DNA of 58,608 bases from Beijerinckiaceae bacterium. GTDB taxonomy: Bacteria > Pseudomonadota > Alphaproteobacteria > Rhizobiales > Beijerinckiaceae. Below are positions 34,540-43,569 of this stretch, in pieces. The stretch spans positions 1 to 58,608 of the forward strand of contig CANGFT010000020.1 of assembly GCA_947453205.1 (NCBI GenBank). The letters run 5' to 3'. The stretch's first letter is position 1. Each line of letters begins with the position of its first letter. The notes under the pieces were generated by a model. The model was not told where the DNA came from. It did no database searches and saw only the letters and a program-made list of their open reading frames with translations. A program made the translations under genes and the position numbers.

Positions 34540-35424
34540 ATGACGATCTCGGTGACGCCCATAAGTGACGCTTTTGTGGCGCGGATCGAGGGGCTCGACC
34601 TGCGGCTTGACCGCAGCCCCGCAGCGCTGGGCGTCGTAGAGGAGGCGCTTGACCGTTACGCCGTCGTCGTTCTGCCCGCGCAGAATTTGAGCGACGACGA
34701 GCAGATCGAGATCAGCAAATGCTTCGGAGATCTCTCCTATGCGCTCAACCACGGCCGCGCCGTCGGCCAGAACGCGCGCCTGCGCCCGGAGCTCTACGAC
34801 ATCTCGAACCTTGACGAGAAACACGGCATCCTCGGCGAGGCTGATCGGCGGCGCCAATGGCGCGAGGCCGACAAGCTCTGGCACACCGACCGCTCGTTCA
34901 TCGACGCGGATACGACCTATTCCTTTCTATCCGGGCGCATCGTGCCGCCAACGGGCGGAAACACCGATTTCGCGGATATGCGCAGGGCCTATGACGATCT
35001 GCCGGAGGCCATGAAGACGCGGATCGCGGATTTGCAAGCCGTCCATTCCATCTGGCATTCGCGGGCGCTGGCGGGCGGGGTCGATTTCCGCCCCGATGAA
35101 ATCGCGACCATGCCCCCGGTGGTCCAGCCGCTGGTGCGCGTCCATCCCCGCACCGGGCGCCGTTCGATGGTTCTGGCCTCCCACGCATCGGAAATCGTCG
35201 GCATCGGGCCTGAGGAAGGACGCGCCCTGCTCGCCGAGCTCACCGCCTTCGCCCTCCAGCCGCGCTATCTGCATTCCCATGTCTGGACGCAGCGCGATCT
35301 CGTCATCTGGGACAATCGCTGCACGATGCACCGGGGCACGCCCTTCGACGACAAGACCTATCGTCGCGACATGCGGCGCACCACGGTTCAGGGACCATCG
35401 CGCTACGCCAGAGCCGCCGCCTGA
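34540..35424 (+). CDS. TauD/TfdA-family 2-oxoglutarate-dependent dioxygenase
   Basis: 294-residue Fe(II)/2-oxoglutarate oxygenase. The metal triad is visible as His115 and Asp117 (WHTDRSF) and His264 (CTMHRGTP), with the 2-oxoglutarate-binding Arg in YRRDMRRTTVQG. Members hydroxylate taurine, alkyl sulfates, 2,4-D or similar carboxylates; the substrate cannot be read from the sequence. A purine-rich CAGGGGAAA precedes the ATG. The divergent sensor kinase may regulate it, but without a response regulator this is only suggestive. Confidence 0.9.
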   Translation: MTISVTPISDAFVARIEGLDLRLDRSPAALGVVEEALDRYAVVVLPAQNLSDDEQIEISKCFGDLSYALNHGRAVGQNARLRPELYDISNLDEKHGILGEADRRRQWREADKLWHTDRSFIDADTTYSFLSGRIVPPTGGNTDFADMRRAYDDLPEAMKTRIADLQAVHSIWHSRALAGGVDFRPDEIATMPPVVQPLVRVHPRTGRRSMVLASHASEIVGIGPEEGRALLAELTAFALQPRYLHSHVWTQRDLVIWDNRCTMHRGTPFDDKTYRRDMRRTTVQGPSRYARAAA

Positions 35425-35427
35425 ACC

Positions 35428-36141
35428 TCAGCCGCGCAGGGTCTCGGGCGGGACATTCGCGATCTCGGCGATGAGCTTCTTCACGATGGCCTCGCCGAAG
35501 CTCTCGAAATCCTGCGCCGCGACCAGGAAAGAGCCGGGCCCGCCGATGACTTCTTCCCGGTAATGCTCCTCCAGCCATGGCTCGATGGAGAGGATCGGAA
35601 GTCCGTTGATGGTGAAGCCCAGGGCGACCGCGTCGTCGCGCGCGCGGCTCACGGGCCGGCCGCCATTGTTGGCCCCATCGCCCGAAACATCAATCACTTT
35701 GCGGTCGCTCTCGAGCTCCCCGCGCGCAAAGCGGGTGACGCCGAAGTCGATGGCGCCGCTGATGGAGGTGCCGCCGCCGAAGATGCGCCGGGGAACCGCG
35801 TCAATGGCGCGCGAGACGTCCAGCGCGCTCGCCTCATCCCGAATGACCATCCAGGGGATGACCTCGAACTGCAGGCGCGGCCCCGTCCACTGGAACATGG
35901 TCACGGCGATGGACTGATAGGGGCCCGAGCGGATGGCTGCGAGCACTCTGGGATTCTGGAAGGCCGCCACATAGCCCTGCTTCTGTAGATTGAACCGCCG
36001 CTGGTCCACGCTGCCGGAGGCGTCGACCGCGAGCGCAAGCTGCAGATCGACGGGCGTCTGGGCCAGAGCCGATCCCCGCCAGAGCGCAGCCATGGCTCCG
36101 CCCGCGCATCCAAGGGCCCGGCGGCGTGTCAGGCGGCTCAT
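35428..36141 (-). CDS. Tat-exported DUF1194 VWA-like protein
   Basis: 237-residue protein with a twin-arginine-like signal (TRRRALGCAGGAMAALWRGSALAQ), then a von Willebrand A-type domain: LALAVDASGSVD is a MIDAS DxSxS motif and KVIDVSGDGANNGG carries the second metal-loop segment. This matches the DUF1194 family of exported alphaproteobacterial proteins. The second of two adjacent ATGs is used because GGGAGGAG directly precedes the first. Its stop lies 3 bases from the convergent dioxygenase stop. Function is unknown; metal-dependent protein binding in the periplasm is inferred. Confidence 0.87.
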   Translation of the reverse strand: MSRLTRRRALGCAGGAMAALWRGSALAQTPVDLQLALAVDASGSVDQRRFNLQKQGYVAAFQNPRVLAAIRSGPYQSIAVTMFQWTGPRLQFEVIPWMVIRDEASALDVSRAIDAVPRRIFGGGTSISGAIDFGVTRFARGELESDRKVIDVSGDGANNGGRPVSRARDDAVALGFTINGLPILSIEPWLEEHYREEVIGGPGSFLVAAQDFESFGEAIVKKLIAEIANVPPETLRG

Positions 36142-36275
36142 CATCTCCTCCCGCTCGCGTGGTTGTGAACAGACGGTCCCTTGAGCTTACAGGCCCAGCC
36201 GCAAGGCGCAACCTGTGCGGCCAACTGGACGCCATTTAGGCCGGGCTTTGGGCCCTTATTGGAGCTCCCAGCACC

Positions 36276-36485
36276 ATGGCGTTGAGGCTCCTGACGGAAT
36301 TCATCTGCATGATCATCGGCGCCCCCCCAGAAGTCGGCAAGATGATTGGCGCAGCCCTGAAGCAGTCGCCAGAGACCATCGCCCTGCTCAAGGAAGCGAT
36401 GGGCAAGACGCAAGCCTCGCCGCAGACACGCCTTTTGGGCGGGAGGCCTGCGCCTGGCGGCCTGCGCCAAGGACCCGCCCTATAG
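36276..36485 (+). CDS. Small hypothetical protein, doubtful
   Basis: 69-residue reading frame (MALRLLTEFICMIIGAP...) with GC-rich third codon positions like real genes here and a weak GGAGCT upstream. Residues 5-20 are hydrophobic and the C-terminus is Pro/Gly-rich. No family is recognised. It lies between the VWA protein and the first solute-binding protein. It may be a real small protein or chance. Confidence 0.35.
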   Translation: MALRLLTEFICMIIGAPPEVGKMIGAALKQSPETIALLKEAMGKTQASPQTRLLGGRPAPGGLRQGPAL

Positions 36486-36575
36486 ACTTCCGTCGAGTGC
36501 GTGGTTACACAAAGCGTAATGGATCGACGCTCCCGGCGGGAGACGGCGCTGTGTTTTCGACAGGGGGAAATAGGC

Positions 36576-37610
36576 TTGGCCAACAAGACCTCAGGCATAT
36601 TCGCCATCGCCATGGCCTGCATTGTGGGCCTTTGCGCGCCGGTCGGCGCCCAATCCCCCAAGCCCTCCTGGCTCGACGCCTCCATCCTTGAAGAGGCGCG
36701 CAAGGAAGGCTCGGTGACCGTCTATTCGACGACCAACGAGGAAGAAGGCCTTCCGCTCTGGAAGATCTTCGAGGAGGCAACGGGCGTCAAGGTCAACTAT
36801 GTCCGCGCCTCCGACTCCCAGTTGCTCGCCCGCGTGCTGATCGAGAACCGGGCTGGTCAGCGGTCCTGGGACGTGATGCAGACCGCCAATGTGAACAAGA
36901 TTCCGCCCGAGTTCCTGCAGCAGATGGACCTGTCCGAGGCCAAGGCCCTGTTTCCCGAGGCCATCGCGGCCGACAAGCGCTGGTATGGCGTCTATTCCAA
37001 CTATAACTCCCCCGCCTACAATTCGAAATTCGTAAAGCCCGAGGATCTGCCCAAGACCTACGAGGATTTCGTCAAGCACAGGGAATGGGCCGGCAAGGTC
37101 GCCATCGACTCGACCGACGACGCCTGGATGACCGGAATCCTCATGCATTATGGCGAGGAGAAGGGCGCGCAGCTCCTTAAGGACATCATCGCAGCCGTCC
37201 AGCCGGTTGCGATCAACGGCCATCTGGCGGTCGCCCGTGCAGTCGGCTCCGGCGAATACTGGATCGCGCTCAACAATTATGTGAATCTGACCGTCAACGT
37301 GAAACTGAACGGCGGAGCGACCGACTTCTGGACCATGGATCCGATCGTGCTCTTCTTCGGGCAGGTGGGCGTCGCCAAGCTGGCGCCTCACCCCAAGGCC
37401 GCCCTGCTGGCCGCGAACTTCTCCATCAGCCGGGAGGCGCAGGAGTTTCTCGCCAAATTCGGCCGCCTGCCGACCCGCTCGGATGTGATGACCAATCCGC
37501 CCGACGTGCTCGACACGATCAAGCCGCGCAAGATCGTGACGGTGCTCCTCAACACAGAGGAAGACCGTCGGCGCATCAAGCAGTTCAACGACCTCTTCAA
37601 GCCGCGCTGA
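36576..37610 (+). CDS. ABC transporter solute-binding protein, paralogue 1
   Basis: 344-residue periplasmic binding protein. The TTG at 36576 is chosen because AGGGGGA lies about 9 bases upstream and it yields a clean signal peptide (ANKTSGIFAIAMACIVGLCAPVGAQS). The mature part begins with VTVYSTTNEEEGLPLWKIFE, then RAGQRSWDVMQT and RWYGVYSNYNSPAYNS. It belongs to the Fe(III)/organic-acid class of extracellular binding proteins that pair with fused two-domain permeases, though Fe-binding tyrosines cannot be assigned. The permease starts 26 bases downstream. Two close paralogues lie 5 and 6 kb away. Confidence 0.9.
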   Translation: MANKTSGIFAIAMACIVGLCAPVGAQSPKPSWLDASILEEARKEGSVTVYSTTNEEEGLPLWKIFEEATGVKVNYVRASDSQLLARVLIENRAGQRSWDVMQTANVNKIPPEFLQQMDLSEAKALFPEAIAADKRWYGVYSNYNSPAYNSKFVKPEDLPKTYEDFVKHREWAGKVAIDSTDDAWMTGILMHYGEEKGAQLLKDIIAAVQPVAINGHLAVARAVGSGEYWIALNNYVNLTVNVKLNGGATDFWTMDPIVLFFGQVGVAKLAPHPKAALLAANFSISREAQEFLAKFGRLPTRSDVMTNPPDVLDTIKPRKIVTVLLNTEEDRRRIKQFNDLFKPR

Positions 37611-37635
37611 TTGCTTTGTCCGGGGAGACCACGCG

Positions 37636-39417
37636 GTGACCGCCATTTCACAACCCATGAAATCCGAGCCGAGGTCGAGCTTCATCGCCCGCCTGGGCGC
37701 CCGCACATCTCCAGCGACCCTCTGGCTCATTTTCTGCTCGTTGATTTGCGGCTGGTTCGTGGTCGTGCCCGTGGGAGCGCTCTTCTTCACGGCCTTCACT
37801 GAGGACACGGGCTTCGGCCCCGGCCCCTTCAGCCTGTCGAATTTCGTCGAGGCCTACGGCCACTGGAGCATTCTGAAGGTCTACGGCAACTCCCTGATCT
37901 TCGCGTCGGGAACGGCGGTCCTGACCTTCCTGATGGGCGGCGCGGTCGCTTTCGTGGTCGAGCGGACGGATGCGCCGGGCCGCGAGGTCTTTCACTCGCT
38001 GGCGCTGATCTCCTTCGCCCTGCCCGGCCTTCTCATCGCCATGGCCTGGACGCTGACGCTCTCGCCCAACATCGGCTGGTTCAACCAGCTCTACAAAGAC
38101 CTCACGGGGTCGTCGCAGCCGCTCCTGAACATCTACACCATGCCGGGGATGATCTGGGCGCTTTCGTCCCACTACTTCCCCCTCGCCTACCTCCTTCTGG
38201 GCCCTGCCCTGCGCATGCTTGACGTACGCATGGAGGAGGCGGCGACCATGTCGGGCTCGCGCTCCCACCAGACCCTGTTCCGCGTGACGCTGCCCATCCT
38301 GCGCCCCGCCATCCTCTCCACGATCCTGCTGCTTTTCGTGCGCGGCATCGAATCCTTCGAGGTGCCGCGCCTCATCGGCAATCCCGCCCGCATCAATGTC
38401 TTCACGACCGAGGTTCAGCGCGCCACCAGCCAATCGACGCCGGAGTTCGGGGTCGCAAGCGCCCTCAGCATGTCGCTTCTGGGGATGTGCGTTCTGGCGG
38501 TCTTCTTCTACCGGCGCGCCACCCGCAACGCCGAGGCCTACGCCACCATCACCGGCAAGGGCTACAAGCCCGTCCCGCTGGAGCTGGGGCGCCTGCGCTG
38601 GCCGGTCACCATCGCCATGTCCCTGATGTTCGCGCTGGCGCTTGGCCTGCCGCTGCTCACGCTGATCTGGCAGAGCTTCTTCCGCAATCTGGCGACGCCC
38701 TTCATGGCGGCGACGTCGCCCTTCACCTTCTCGAACTACAGCTTCGTGCTGCACTATCCGATCTTCCTCGAGGCGGTGCACACCAGCGTGATGCTGGCGG
38801 CCATGGCGGCGACCGCCGTGATCTCGCTCACCTTCATCGCCGCCTGGGTGACGCAGCGCGCCGCCCCGCGCGGGGGCTGGGTGCTCGACGCGCTGGCCTT
38901 CAGCCCCATCGCCATTCCCAGCGTCATCATCGGCGCGAGCGTGCTCTTCGCCTATCTGATGCTGCCGATCCCCGCCTACAACACGATCTGGATCCTGCTG
39001 ATCGCCTATGTGACGCTCTACATGCCCTATGGCATGCGCTTCGCCACGAGCGGGATCACCCAGATCCACAAGGAGCTGGAGGAGGCGGCTGCGGTCTCGG
39101 GCGCCAGCGTCATCCAGATGTTCGTCAAGGTGCTGCTGCCGCTCCTTGCGCCCATCATCATCGCCGCCTGGCTCTATGTCTTCGTGCTGGCCGTGCGCGA
39201 ACTCTCGGCCTCGGTCTTCCTCGTGGGCCCCGGCACCCATGTGCTGGGCACCATAAGCCTGACCATGTGGGAGGAAGGCGGCAGCTATGGCGCGGTCTGC
39301 GCGCTGGGCGTCATCCAGATCACCCCCCTCGTCGCCATAGTCGCGGGGCTGCGCTGGTTCGAGCGGCGGGTAAGCGCGCGCTTCCGTGGGGAAGGCGCGC
39401 AATCCGAGGTGGCCTAG
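37636..39417 (+). CDS. Fused two-domain ABC permease (FbpB/AfuB type)
   Basis: 593-residue inner-membrane permease with two homologous halves of about six segments each. Two EAA-type cytoplasmic loops that dock an ATPase are visible: EEAATMSGSRSHQTLFRVTL near residue 200 and EEAAAVSGASVIQMFVKVLL near 482. The GTG start at 37636 has CGGGGAGA about 8 bases before it; an ATG eight codons later is an alternative. It lies 26 bases after paralogue 1 of the binding proteins. No ATPase gene is found in this module, so the energising subunit must be encoded elsewhere. Confidence 0.92.
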   Translation: MTAISQPMKSEPRSSFIARLGARTSPATLWLIFCSLICGWFVVVPVGALFFTAFTEDTGFGPGPFSLSNFVEAYGHWSILKVYGNSLIFASGTAVLTFLMGGAVAFVVERTDAPGREVFHSLALISFALPGLLIAMAWTLTLSPNIGWFNQLYKDLTGSSQPLLNIYTMPGMIWALSSHYFPLAYLLLGPALRMLDVRMEEAATMSGSRSHQTLFRVTLPILRPAILSTILLLFVRGIESFEVPRLIGNPARINVFTTEVQRATSQSTPEFGVASALSMSLLGMCVLAVFFYRRATRNAEAYATITGKGYKPVPLELGRLRWPVTIAMSLMFALALGLPLLTLIWQSFFRNLATPFMAATSPFTFSNYSFVLHYPIFLEAVHTSVMLAAMAATAVISLTFIAAWVTQRAAPRGGWVLDALAFSPIAIPSVIIGASVLFAYLMLPIPAYNTIWILLIAYVTLYMPYGMRFATSGITQIHKELEEAAAVSGASVIQMFVKVLLPLLAPIIIAAWLYVFVLAVRELSASVFLVGPGTHVLGTISLTMWEEGGSYGAVCALGVIQITPLVAIVAGLRWFERRVSARFRGEGAQSEVA

Positions 39418-39467
39418 TTCGGGCCGACCCGATAACATGAATGTGAATGCAGTGGTTGGAGGCGAAA

Positions 39468-40409
39468 ATGACTGAAGCGCGCGTGACAGCCCTGAGGGGC
39501 GTGGAGCTCAATGTCCTCGATCTCAACGAGAGCGCGGACTTCTACCAGAAGGTCTGGGGCCTGGAGTTCGTGGCTCGCGAGGGCGGCGTCATGTATCTGC
39601 GCGGGGGTGGGACCGAGCATCATATCCTGACCCTGCATGAGGCGCCCCGCGCCTCGCTTCACTCGATCGATTTCGCCGCACAGGACGCCCGCGCCGTGGA
39701 TGCGCTGCACGCACAGGTCTGCGCCCTCGGCGTCGAGGTCATCGCGGCGCCGAAGGTCCGCTCAGCCGTCGCAGGCGGCGGCTACGCCTTCAGCCTGCGC
39801 ACGCCAGAAGGGCAGATCCTCAGCATTTCGGCTGAGGTGGGCAGGCATGAAACCGTCTTCAAGGATTCCTCCAAGCCGATGAAACTGTCCCATATCGTCC
39901 TCAACGTGGAGGATATCGACAAGCAGAACCGTTTCTTCTGCGAGACGCTGGGCTTCCGGCTGTCGGACTCCACCGAGCGTATGGATTTCGTGCGTTGCAG
40001 CTCCGATCATCACTCCATAGCGCTCGCTCGGGGCCATGGCGCGGGGCTCAACCACATGGCCTATGAAGTCCCCAATTTCGACGGCCTGATGCGCGGCGCC
40101 GGCCGTATGAAGCATAGCGGCTTCGATGTGGAGTGGGGCGTGGGCCGCCACGGTCCCGGCAACAACATCTTCTCCTATTTCGTCGAGCCCAACGGCTTCG
40201 TCACCGAATATACCGCCGAGGTCGAGCAGATCGACGAGGCGACCCATATGGCGGGCACGCCGGAATACTGGGCGAAGAAAATGCCCATGCCCGACCGCTG
40301 GGGCATGGCGCTTCCCTCCCAGCGCCTGCGCGAGGCCATGTCCGGCAAGCTGACCGAGGAGCGCAACCTGCGCTGCGAGGACATCATCTCCCGCAAGATG
40401 GCGAGCTGA
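39468..40409 (+). CDS. VOC-family extradiol-type dioxygenase 1
   Basis: 313-residue two-module VOC protein. The C-terminal module shows the three metal ligands expected of extradiol ring-cleavage dioxygenases: His in LSHIVLN, His in GLNHMAYEV and Glu in FVTEYTAEVE. The N-terminal module is degenerate, as in BphC-type enzymes. GGAGG lies 7 bases before the ATG. It follows the permease by 50 bases and precedes a YciI gene by 6, so all probably form one operon. The catechol-like substrate is unknown. Confidence 0.82.
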   Translation: MTEARVTALRGVELNVLDLNESADFYQKVWGLEFVAREGGVMYLRGGGTEHHILTLHEAPRASLHSIDFAAQDARAVDALHAQVCALGVEVIAAPKVRSAVAGGGYAFSLRTPEGQILSISAEVGRHETVFKDSSKPMKLSHIVLNVEDIDKQNRFFCETLGFRLSDSTERMDFVRCSSDHHSIALARGHGAGLNHMAYEVPNFDGLMRGAGRMKHSGFDVEWGVGRHGPGNNIFSYFVEPNGFVTEYTAEVEQIDEATHMAGTPEYWAKKMPMPDRWGMALPSQRLREAMSGKLTEERNLRCEDIISRKMAS

Positions 40410-40415
40410 CCCTCC

Positions 40416-40778
40416 GTGAGCGAGGCGCAGGCGCGGCCGCATCTGGGCAAGGAGCTGTGGGTCATCTTTTCAGAGCCCACCTCCACGGCGCAAGAGCGGC
40501 GCGCCGTCCACGCTGACCACCTCGCCCATCAATACGAACTTGAGGCCAGCGGCGTGCTTTTCGCGGCTGGTCCTTTTCTGGACGAAGCAGGCAAGCCCCG
40601 TGGGCCCGGCATGATCATCATCCGGGCCGCTGATGAGGCGGCCGCGCGCGCCATCGCTGACCGCGACCCCTACCATCGCGGCGGCTTTCGAACCTACCGG
40701 CTGGAACGCTGGAGAGTGAGCGAGGGGACTTTCGGACTCCGCGTGATGTTCTCGAACGGAACCTATTCCATAGATTGA
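40416..40778 (+). CDS. YciI-family protein
   Basis: 120-residue protein of the YCII/ferredoxin-like fold. The pattern VHADHLAHQYELEASGVLFAAGPF, the GPGMIIIRA strand and DPYHRGGFRTY are typical; the family His-Asp pair is present (HADH, RDPYHRGG). Family members include muconolactone-isomerase-like and dehalogenase-like enzymes. It has a GTG start 6 bases after the VOC gene and lies upstream of the FAH-family gene, which suggests a step in the same ring-cleavage route. Confidence 0.82.
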   Translation: MSEAQARPHLGKELWVIFSEPTSTAQERRAVHADHLAHQYELEASGVLFAAGPFLDEAGKPRGPGMIIIRAADEAAARAIADRDPYHRGGFRTYRLERWRVSEGTFGLRVMFSNGTYSID

Positions 40779-40810
40779 GGGGCGCCGCCCCCGAAGAGAG
40801 GAGACTACCC

Positions 40811-41674
40811 ATGAAGTTCTGCAGATTCGACGATGATCGCTACGGCGTCGTGACCGGCGAGACCGTCCATGACATCACCGCCGCCGTGGAGAAGATCCTG
40901 GCTGGCAAGAAAAAGGCCCGCTGGGGCGACCCGATGATCGCCCATCTCGACGAGATCCGCGCAGCGGTGGGCGACGGCTCGGCCTATCCGTCCAAGCCCC
41001 TCTCGGCTGTCACCCTTTTGAGCCCGACCGCCAATCCCTCCAAGCTGATCGCAGCCCCGACCAACTATCACGCCCATGTGGCGGAGATGCAGGCGCGCCG
41101 TCCCGATCAGCCGCCGGGCAAGGGCATCGCGGGCTCGGGCCTGTTCCTCAAGGCGAACTCCGCCATGGTCGGCACGGGCGAAGGCGTCCACCTGCGCTTC
41201 CTCGACAAGCTGACGGAACATGAGCTGGAGTTCATGATCGTGATCGGCAAGGAAGGCTCGCAGATCTCGGAAGCCGACGCCCTCGACTATGTGGCGGGCT
41301 ACTGCCTCAGCCTCGACATGACCGTGCGCGGCGGCGAAGAGCGCTCCATGCGCAAGTCCATCGACAGCTACGCCGTGATCGGCCCCTGGCTCGTCACCAA
41401 GGACGAGATCGCTGATCCCAACAACGTGCCCTTCAAGCTCTTCGTAAATGGTCAGATCCGCCACGACGCCCATACGTCGGACCTGATCTACAACTGCCAG
41501 AAGCTGATCTCGCTGGCGTCCGACTTCTACACGCTCTATCCGGGCGATGTGATCTTCACCGGCGCGCCTGCGGGCGTGGGCCCCGTGAAGCCCGGCGACG
41601 TCATGACCGGCGAATGCGACAAGCTCGGCCCGCTGGTCGTGCATTGCCACGCCTACAAGAACCCCCGCGGCTGA
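40811..41674 (+). CDS. Fumarylacetoacetate-hydrolase-family protein
   Basis: 287-residue FAH-fold hydrolase or decarboxylase. The metal-binding acidic residues are in EHELEFMIVIGKEG (about 140-153) and the following LSLDMTVRGGEE; the C-terminal YPGDVIFTGAPAGVGPVKPGD is the conserved FAH signature. AGGAG lies 8 bases before the ATG. The family cleaves acylpyruvates or decarboxylates oxalocrotonate in aromatic pathways, so here it could act after ring cleavage by the neighbouring VOC enzyme. It ends the operon and a clear terminator follows. Confidence 0.9.
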   Translation: MKFCRFDDDRYGVVTGETVHDITAAVEKILAGKKKARWGDPMIAHLDEIRAAVGDGSAYPSKPLSAVTLLSPTANPSKLIAAPTNYHAHVAEMQARRPDQPPGKGIAGSGLFLKANSAMVGTGEGVHLRFLDKLTEHELEFMIVIGKEGSQISEADALDYVAGYCLSLDMTVRGGEERSMRKSIDSYAVIGPWLVTKDEIADPNNVPFKLFVNGQIRHDAHTSDLIYNCQKLISLASDFYTLYPGDVIFTGAPAGVGPVKPGDVMTGECDKLGPLVVHCHAYKNPRG

Positions 41675-41700
41675 ATTACGCCGGGTTCGTGACCAACAAG

Positions 41701-41732
41701 AAGCCCGCCCTCTTCTTCAGGGGGGCGGGCTT
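41701..41732 (+). terminator. Rho-independent terminator after the FAH gene
   Basis: AAGCCCGCCC (41701-41710) pairs perfectly with GGGCGGGCTT (41723-41732) around a 12-base loop, followed by TTTCC. It closes the operon running from the first binding protein to the FAH-family gene. The minus-strand FMN reductase begins to be read from the other side. Confidence 0.85.
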
Positions 41733-41800
41733 TTCCGTATCGAGGAGGCGCCCGCACAGGAGATGCTCGGGCCTCGGCCCCATCTCGTTTGGGGCGAGGC

Positions 41801-42361
41801 TTACCCCCGCTTCCCCCTGCCCTGCACCAGACAAATCTCATCCAGCATGGCGTCGATGAGGGTCATGGCGCGGCGGATCTGGGTCTCATCCACGAGTTTG
41901 CCATCCACGACGCCCTTCTGTGTGCCGCCGATGGAGACTTCACGCCCCGGCGCGATGCGCGAGAGGCAGGACAGGAACATCTTGTGGAGGTCCGCTTGCG
42001 CGCGGGCGCCGCCCAGCGGGCTTTCGGAGGTGGTGATGATCGCCACGCCCTTGTTCACGAGAACCGAGGCGTAGCCGGGGCGCGAGACCCAGTCGATGGC
42101 GTTCTTGATGACGCCGGACATGCCGTGATTATATTCGGGCGAGACGACAATCATCCCGTCGCAACCGGCGATGGCGTCACGCAGGGCCCGCACCGGCGCC
42201 GGCAGATCAGCCTCGAGATCCTGATTATACATGGGAATATCGGCCAGATCGCAGATCGTGACCTCAACATCCCCTGGCGCTTTTTCAGCCAGCGTCCGCA
42301 GAATCGCCTTGGATACGGAAGCGCGGCGAATGCTGCCTGCGAGCCCTACCAGCTTGAACAT
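41801..42361 (-). CDS. NADPH-dependent FMN reductase/quinone reductase
   Basis: 186-residue flavodoxin-fold protein. LAGSIRRASVSKAILRTLAEK is the FMN phosphate-binding loop and SPEYNHGMSGVIKNAIDWVSR is the hallmark of the NADPH-dependent FMN reductase family. Members reduce quinones, azo dyes or supply FMNH2 to monooxygenases. Its position between two binding-protein/VOC units suggests it protects against quinones or feeds a monooxygenase in the same catabolic route; that is inference. Confidence 0.88.
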   Translation of the reverse strand: MFKLVGLAGSIRRASVSKAILRTLAEKAPGDVEVTICDLADIPMYNQDLEADLPAPVRALRDAIAGCDGMIVVSPEYNHGMSGVIKNAIDWVSRPGYASVLVNKGVAIITTSESPLGGARAQADLHKMFLSCLSRIAPGREVSIGGTQKGVVDGKLVDETQIRRAMTLIDAMLDEICLVQGRGKRG

Positions 42362-42479
42362 GGTGTTCCATCCCCTTGATTTGATGGCCGACCTATAGGG
42401 GCTCGCCCCGCGAAGGTCCAGCCCGGTTGCAGGGGCCCGACGGCGCGCCTAAGCTCTCCGAAAACATCGGGAGGAGCCT

Positions 42480-43505
42480 ATGACGATCAAAATCCTGCGC
42501 ATGGTCTGCGCCGCGCTCTGCTTGCTCGCGCCCGCCTCTGTCGCCAAAGCCCAGACACGCCCCTGGATGACGCCGGAGCTCCTGGCCGCCGCGAAGGCCG
42601 AAGGGGCCGTCACCGTCTATTCCTCGGTGAATGAGGCCGAAGGGCTTCCCATGTGGAAGATCTTCGAGGAGGCCACGGGGATCAAGGTGACCTTCGTACG
42701 CGCCTCGGATGTGGCGCTCAACGCCCGCATCGCCATCGAATTTCGGGCGAAGCAGCCAAGCTGGGACGTCAACATCACCACCGCCGTGAGCCAGTTGCCG
42801 CCGGACGTTCTGGCGCCCTTCGAGCCCTCGGAAGCTGCGGCCCTTGATCCTGCCGCACGGGCGAGTGATCGGCGCTGGTACGCCTCCTCCGCCAACTACA
42901 ACACGCCCGCCTATAATACGAAGCTGGTCGCAGCGGCCGACCTGCCCAGAAGCTTCGAGGATTTCGCGGCCAGAAAGAAATGGCGCGGGCGCGTCGCCAT
43001 CGACGGGGCGGACATCCAGTGGCTTTCCGCCATGTTCCAGCACTTCGGGGAGGACAAGGCCCGCAAGTTGCTCCAGGACATCATTGCGGCGACCCAGCCT
43101 GTGGTCGTGGACGGGCACCTTGCCCTCGCCCGTTCGGTGGGCGCGGGGGAATATGCGCTGGCCCTCAACAATTTCACCAACCTGACCTATAACGTCGCCT
43201 CAAACGGGGGCCCGACGGACATTTTCCCGCTCGATCCTGTGGCGGCTTTCATGGTGCAGGTCGGCGTGAGCGCCCAGGCGCCCCACCCCAACGCCGCGCG
43301 CCTCGCCGCCAATTTCGCCATCAGCGCGGAGGCGCAGGCCTTTGGCGCGCAGTTCGGCCGCATTCCCGTGCGCGCCGATGTGACGCCCAACCCGCCTGAC
43401 GCCATCACCCGCCTCAAAGGGCGCACGATCATTCCCGTGGTCTTCGGCCCGGATGACGAACGCAAATGGAAGAAGCAGTTCGACGAACTCTTCCGCCCGC
43501 GCTGA
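42480..43505 (+). CDS. ABC transporter solute-binding protein, paralogue 2
   Basis: 341-residue periplasmic binding protein with a signal peptide (ILRMVCAALCLLAPASVAKAQ). It shares with paralogue 1 the block VTVYSSVNEAEGLPMWKIFEEA, the QPSWDV stretch and RWYASSANYNTPAYNT. GGGAGGAG lies 4 bases before the ATG. There is no permease or ATPase adjacent; it likely shares the fused permease encoded upstream. A third paralogue follows after 64 bases. Confidence 0.9.
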   Translation: MTIKILRMVCAALCLLAPASVAKAQTRPWMTPELLAAAKAEGAVTVYSSVNEAEGLPMWKIFEEATGIKVTFVRASDVALNARIAIEFRAKQPSWDVNITTAVSQLPPDVLAPFEPSEAAALDPAARASDRRWYASSANYNTPAYNTKLVAAADLPRSFEDFAARKKWRGRVAIDGADIQWLSAMFQHFGEDKARKLLQDIIAATQPVVVDGHLALARSVGAGEYALALNNFTNLTYNVASNGGPTDIFPLDPVAAFMVQVGVSAQAPHPNAARLAANFAISAEAQAFGAQFGRIPVRADVTPNPPDAITRLKGRTIIPVVFGPDDERKWKKQFDELFRPR

Positions 43506-43569
43506 GATTGGACGAAGTCGCCCGAGGGGCCTAAAGTGGCGCAAAGTCGCTGGATCAAGGGGAGGACAC

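Noticed and set aside
37648..39438. 596-codon minus-strand frame opposite the fused permease
   Set aside because: Shadow of a well-supported permease; no domain motifs and biased composition.
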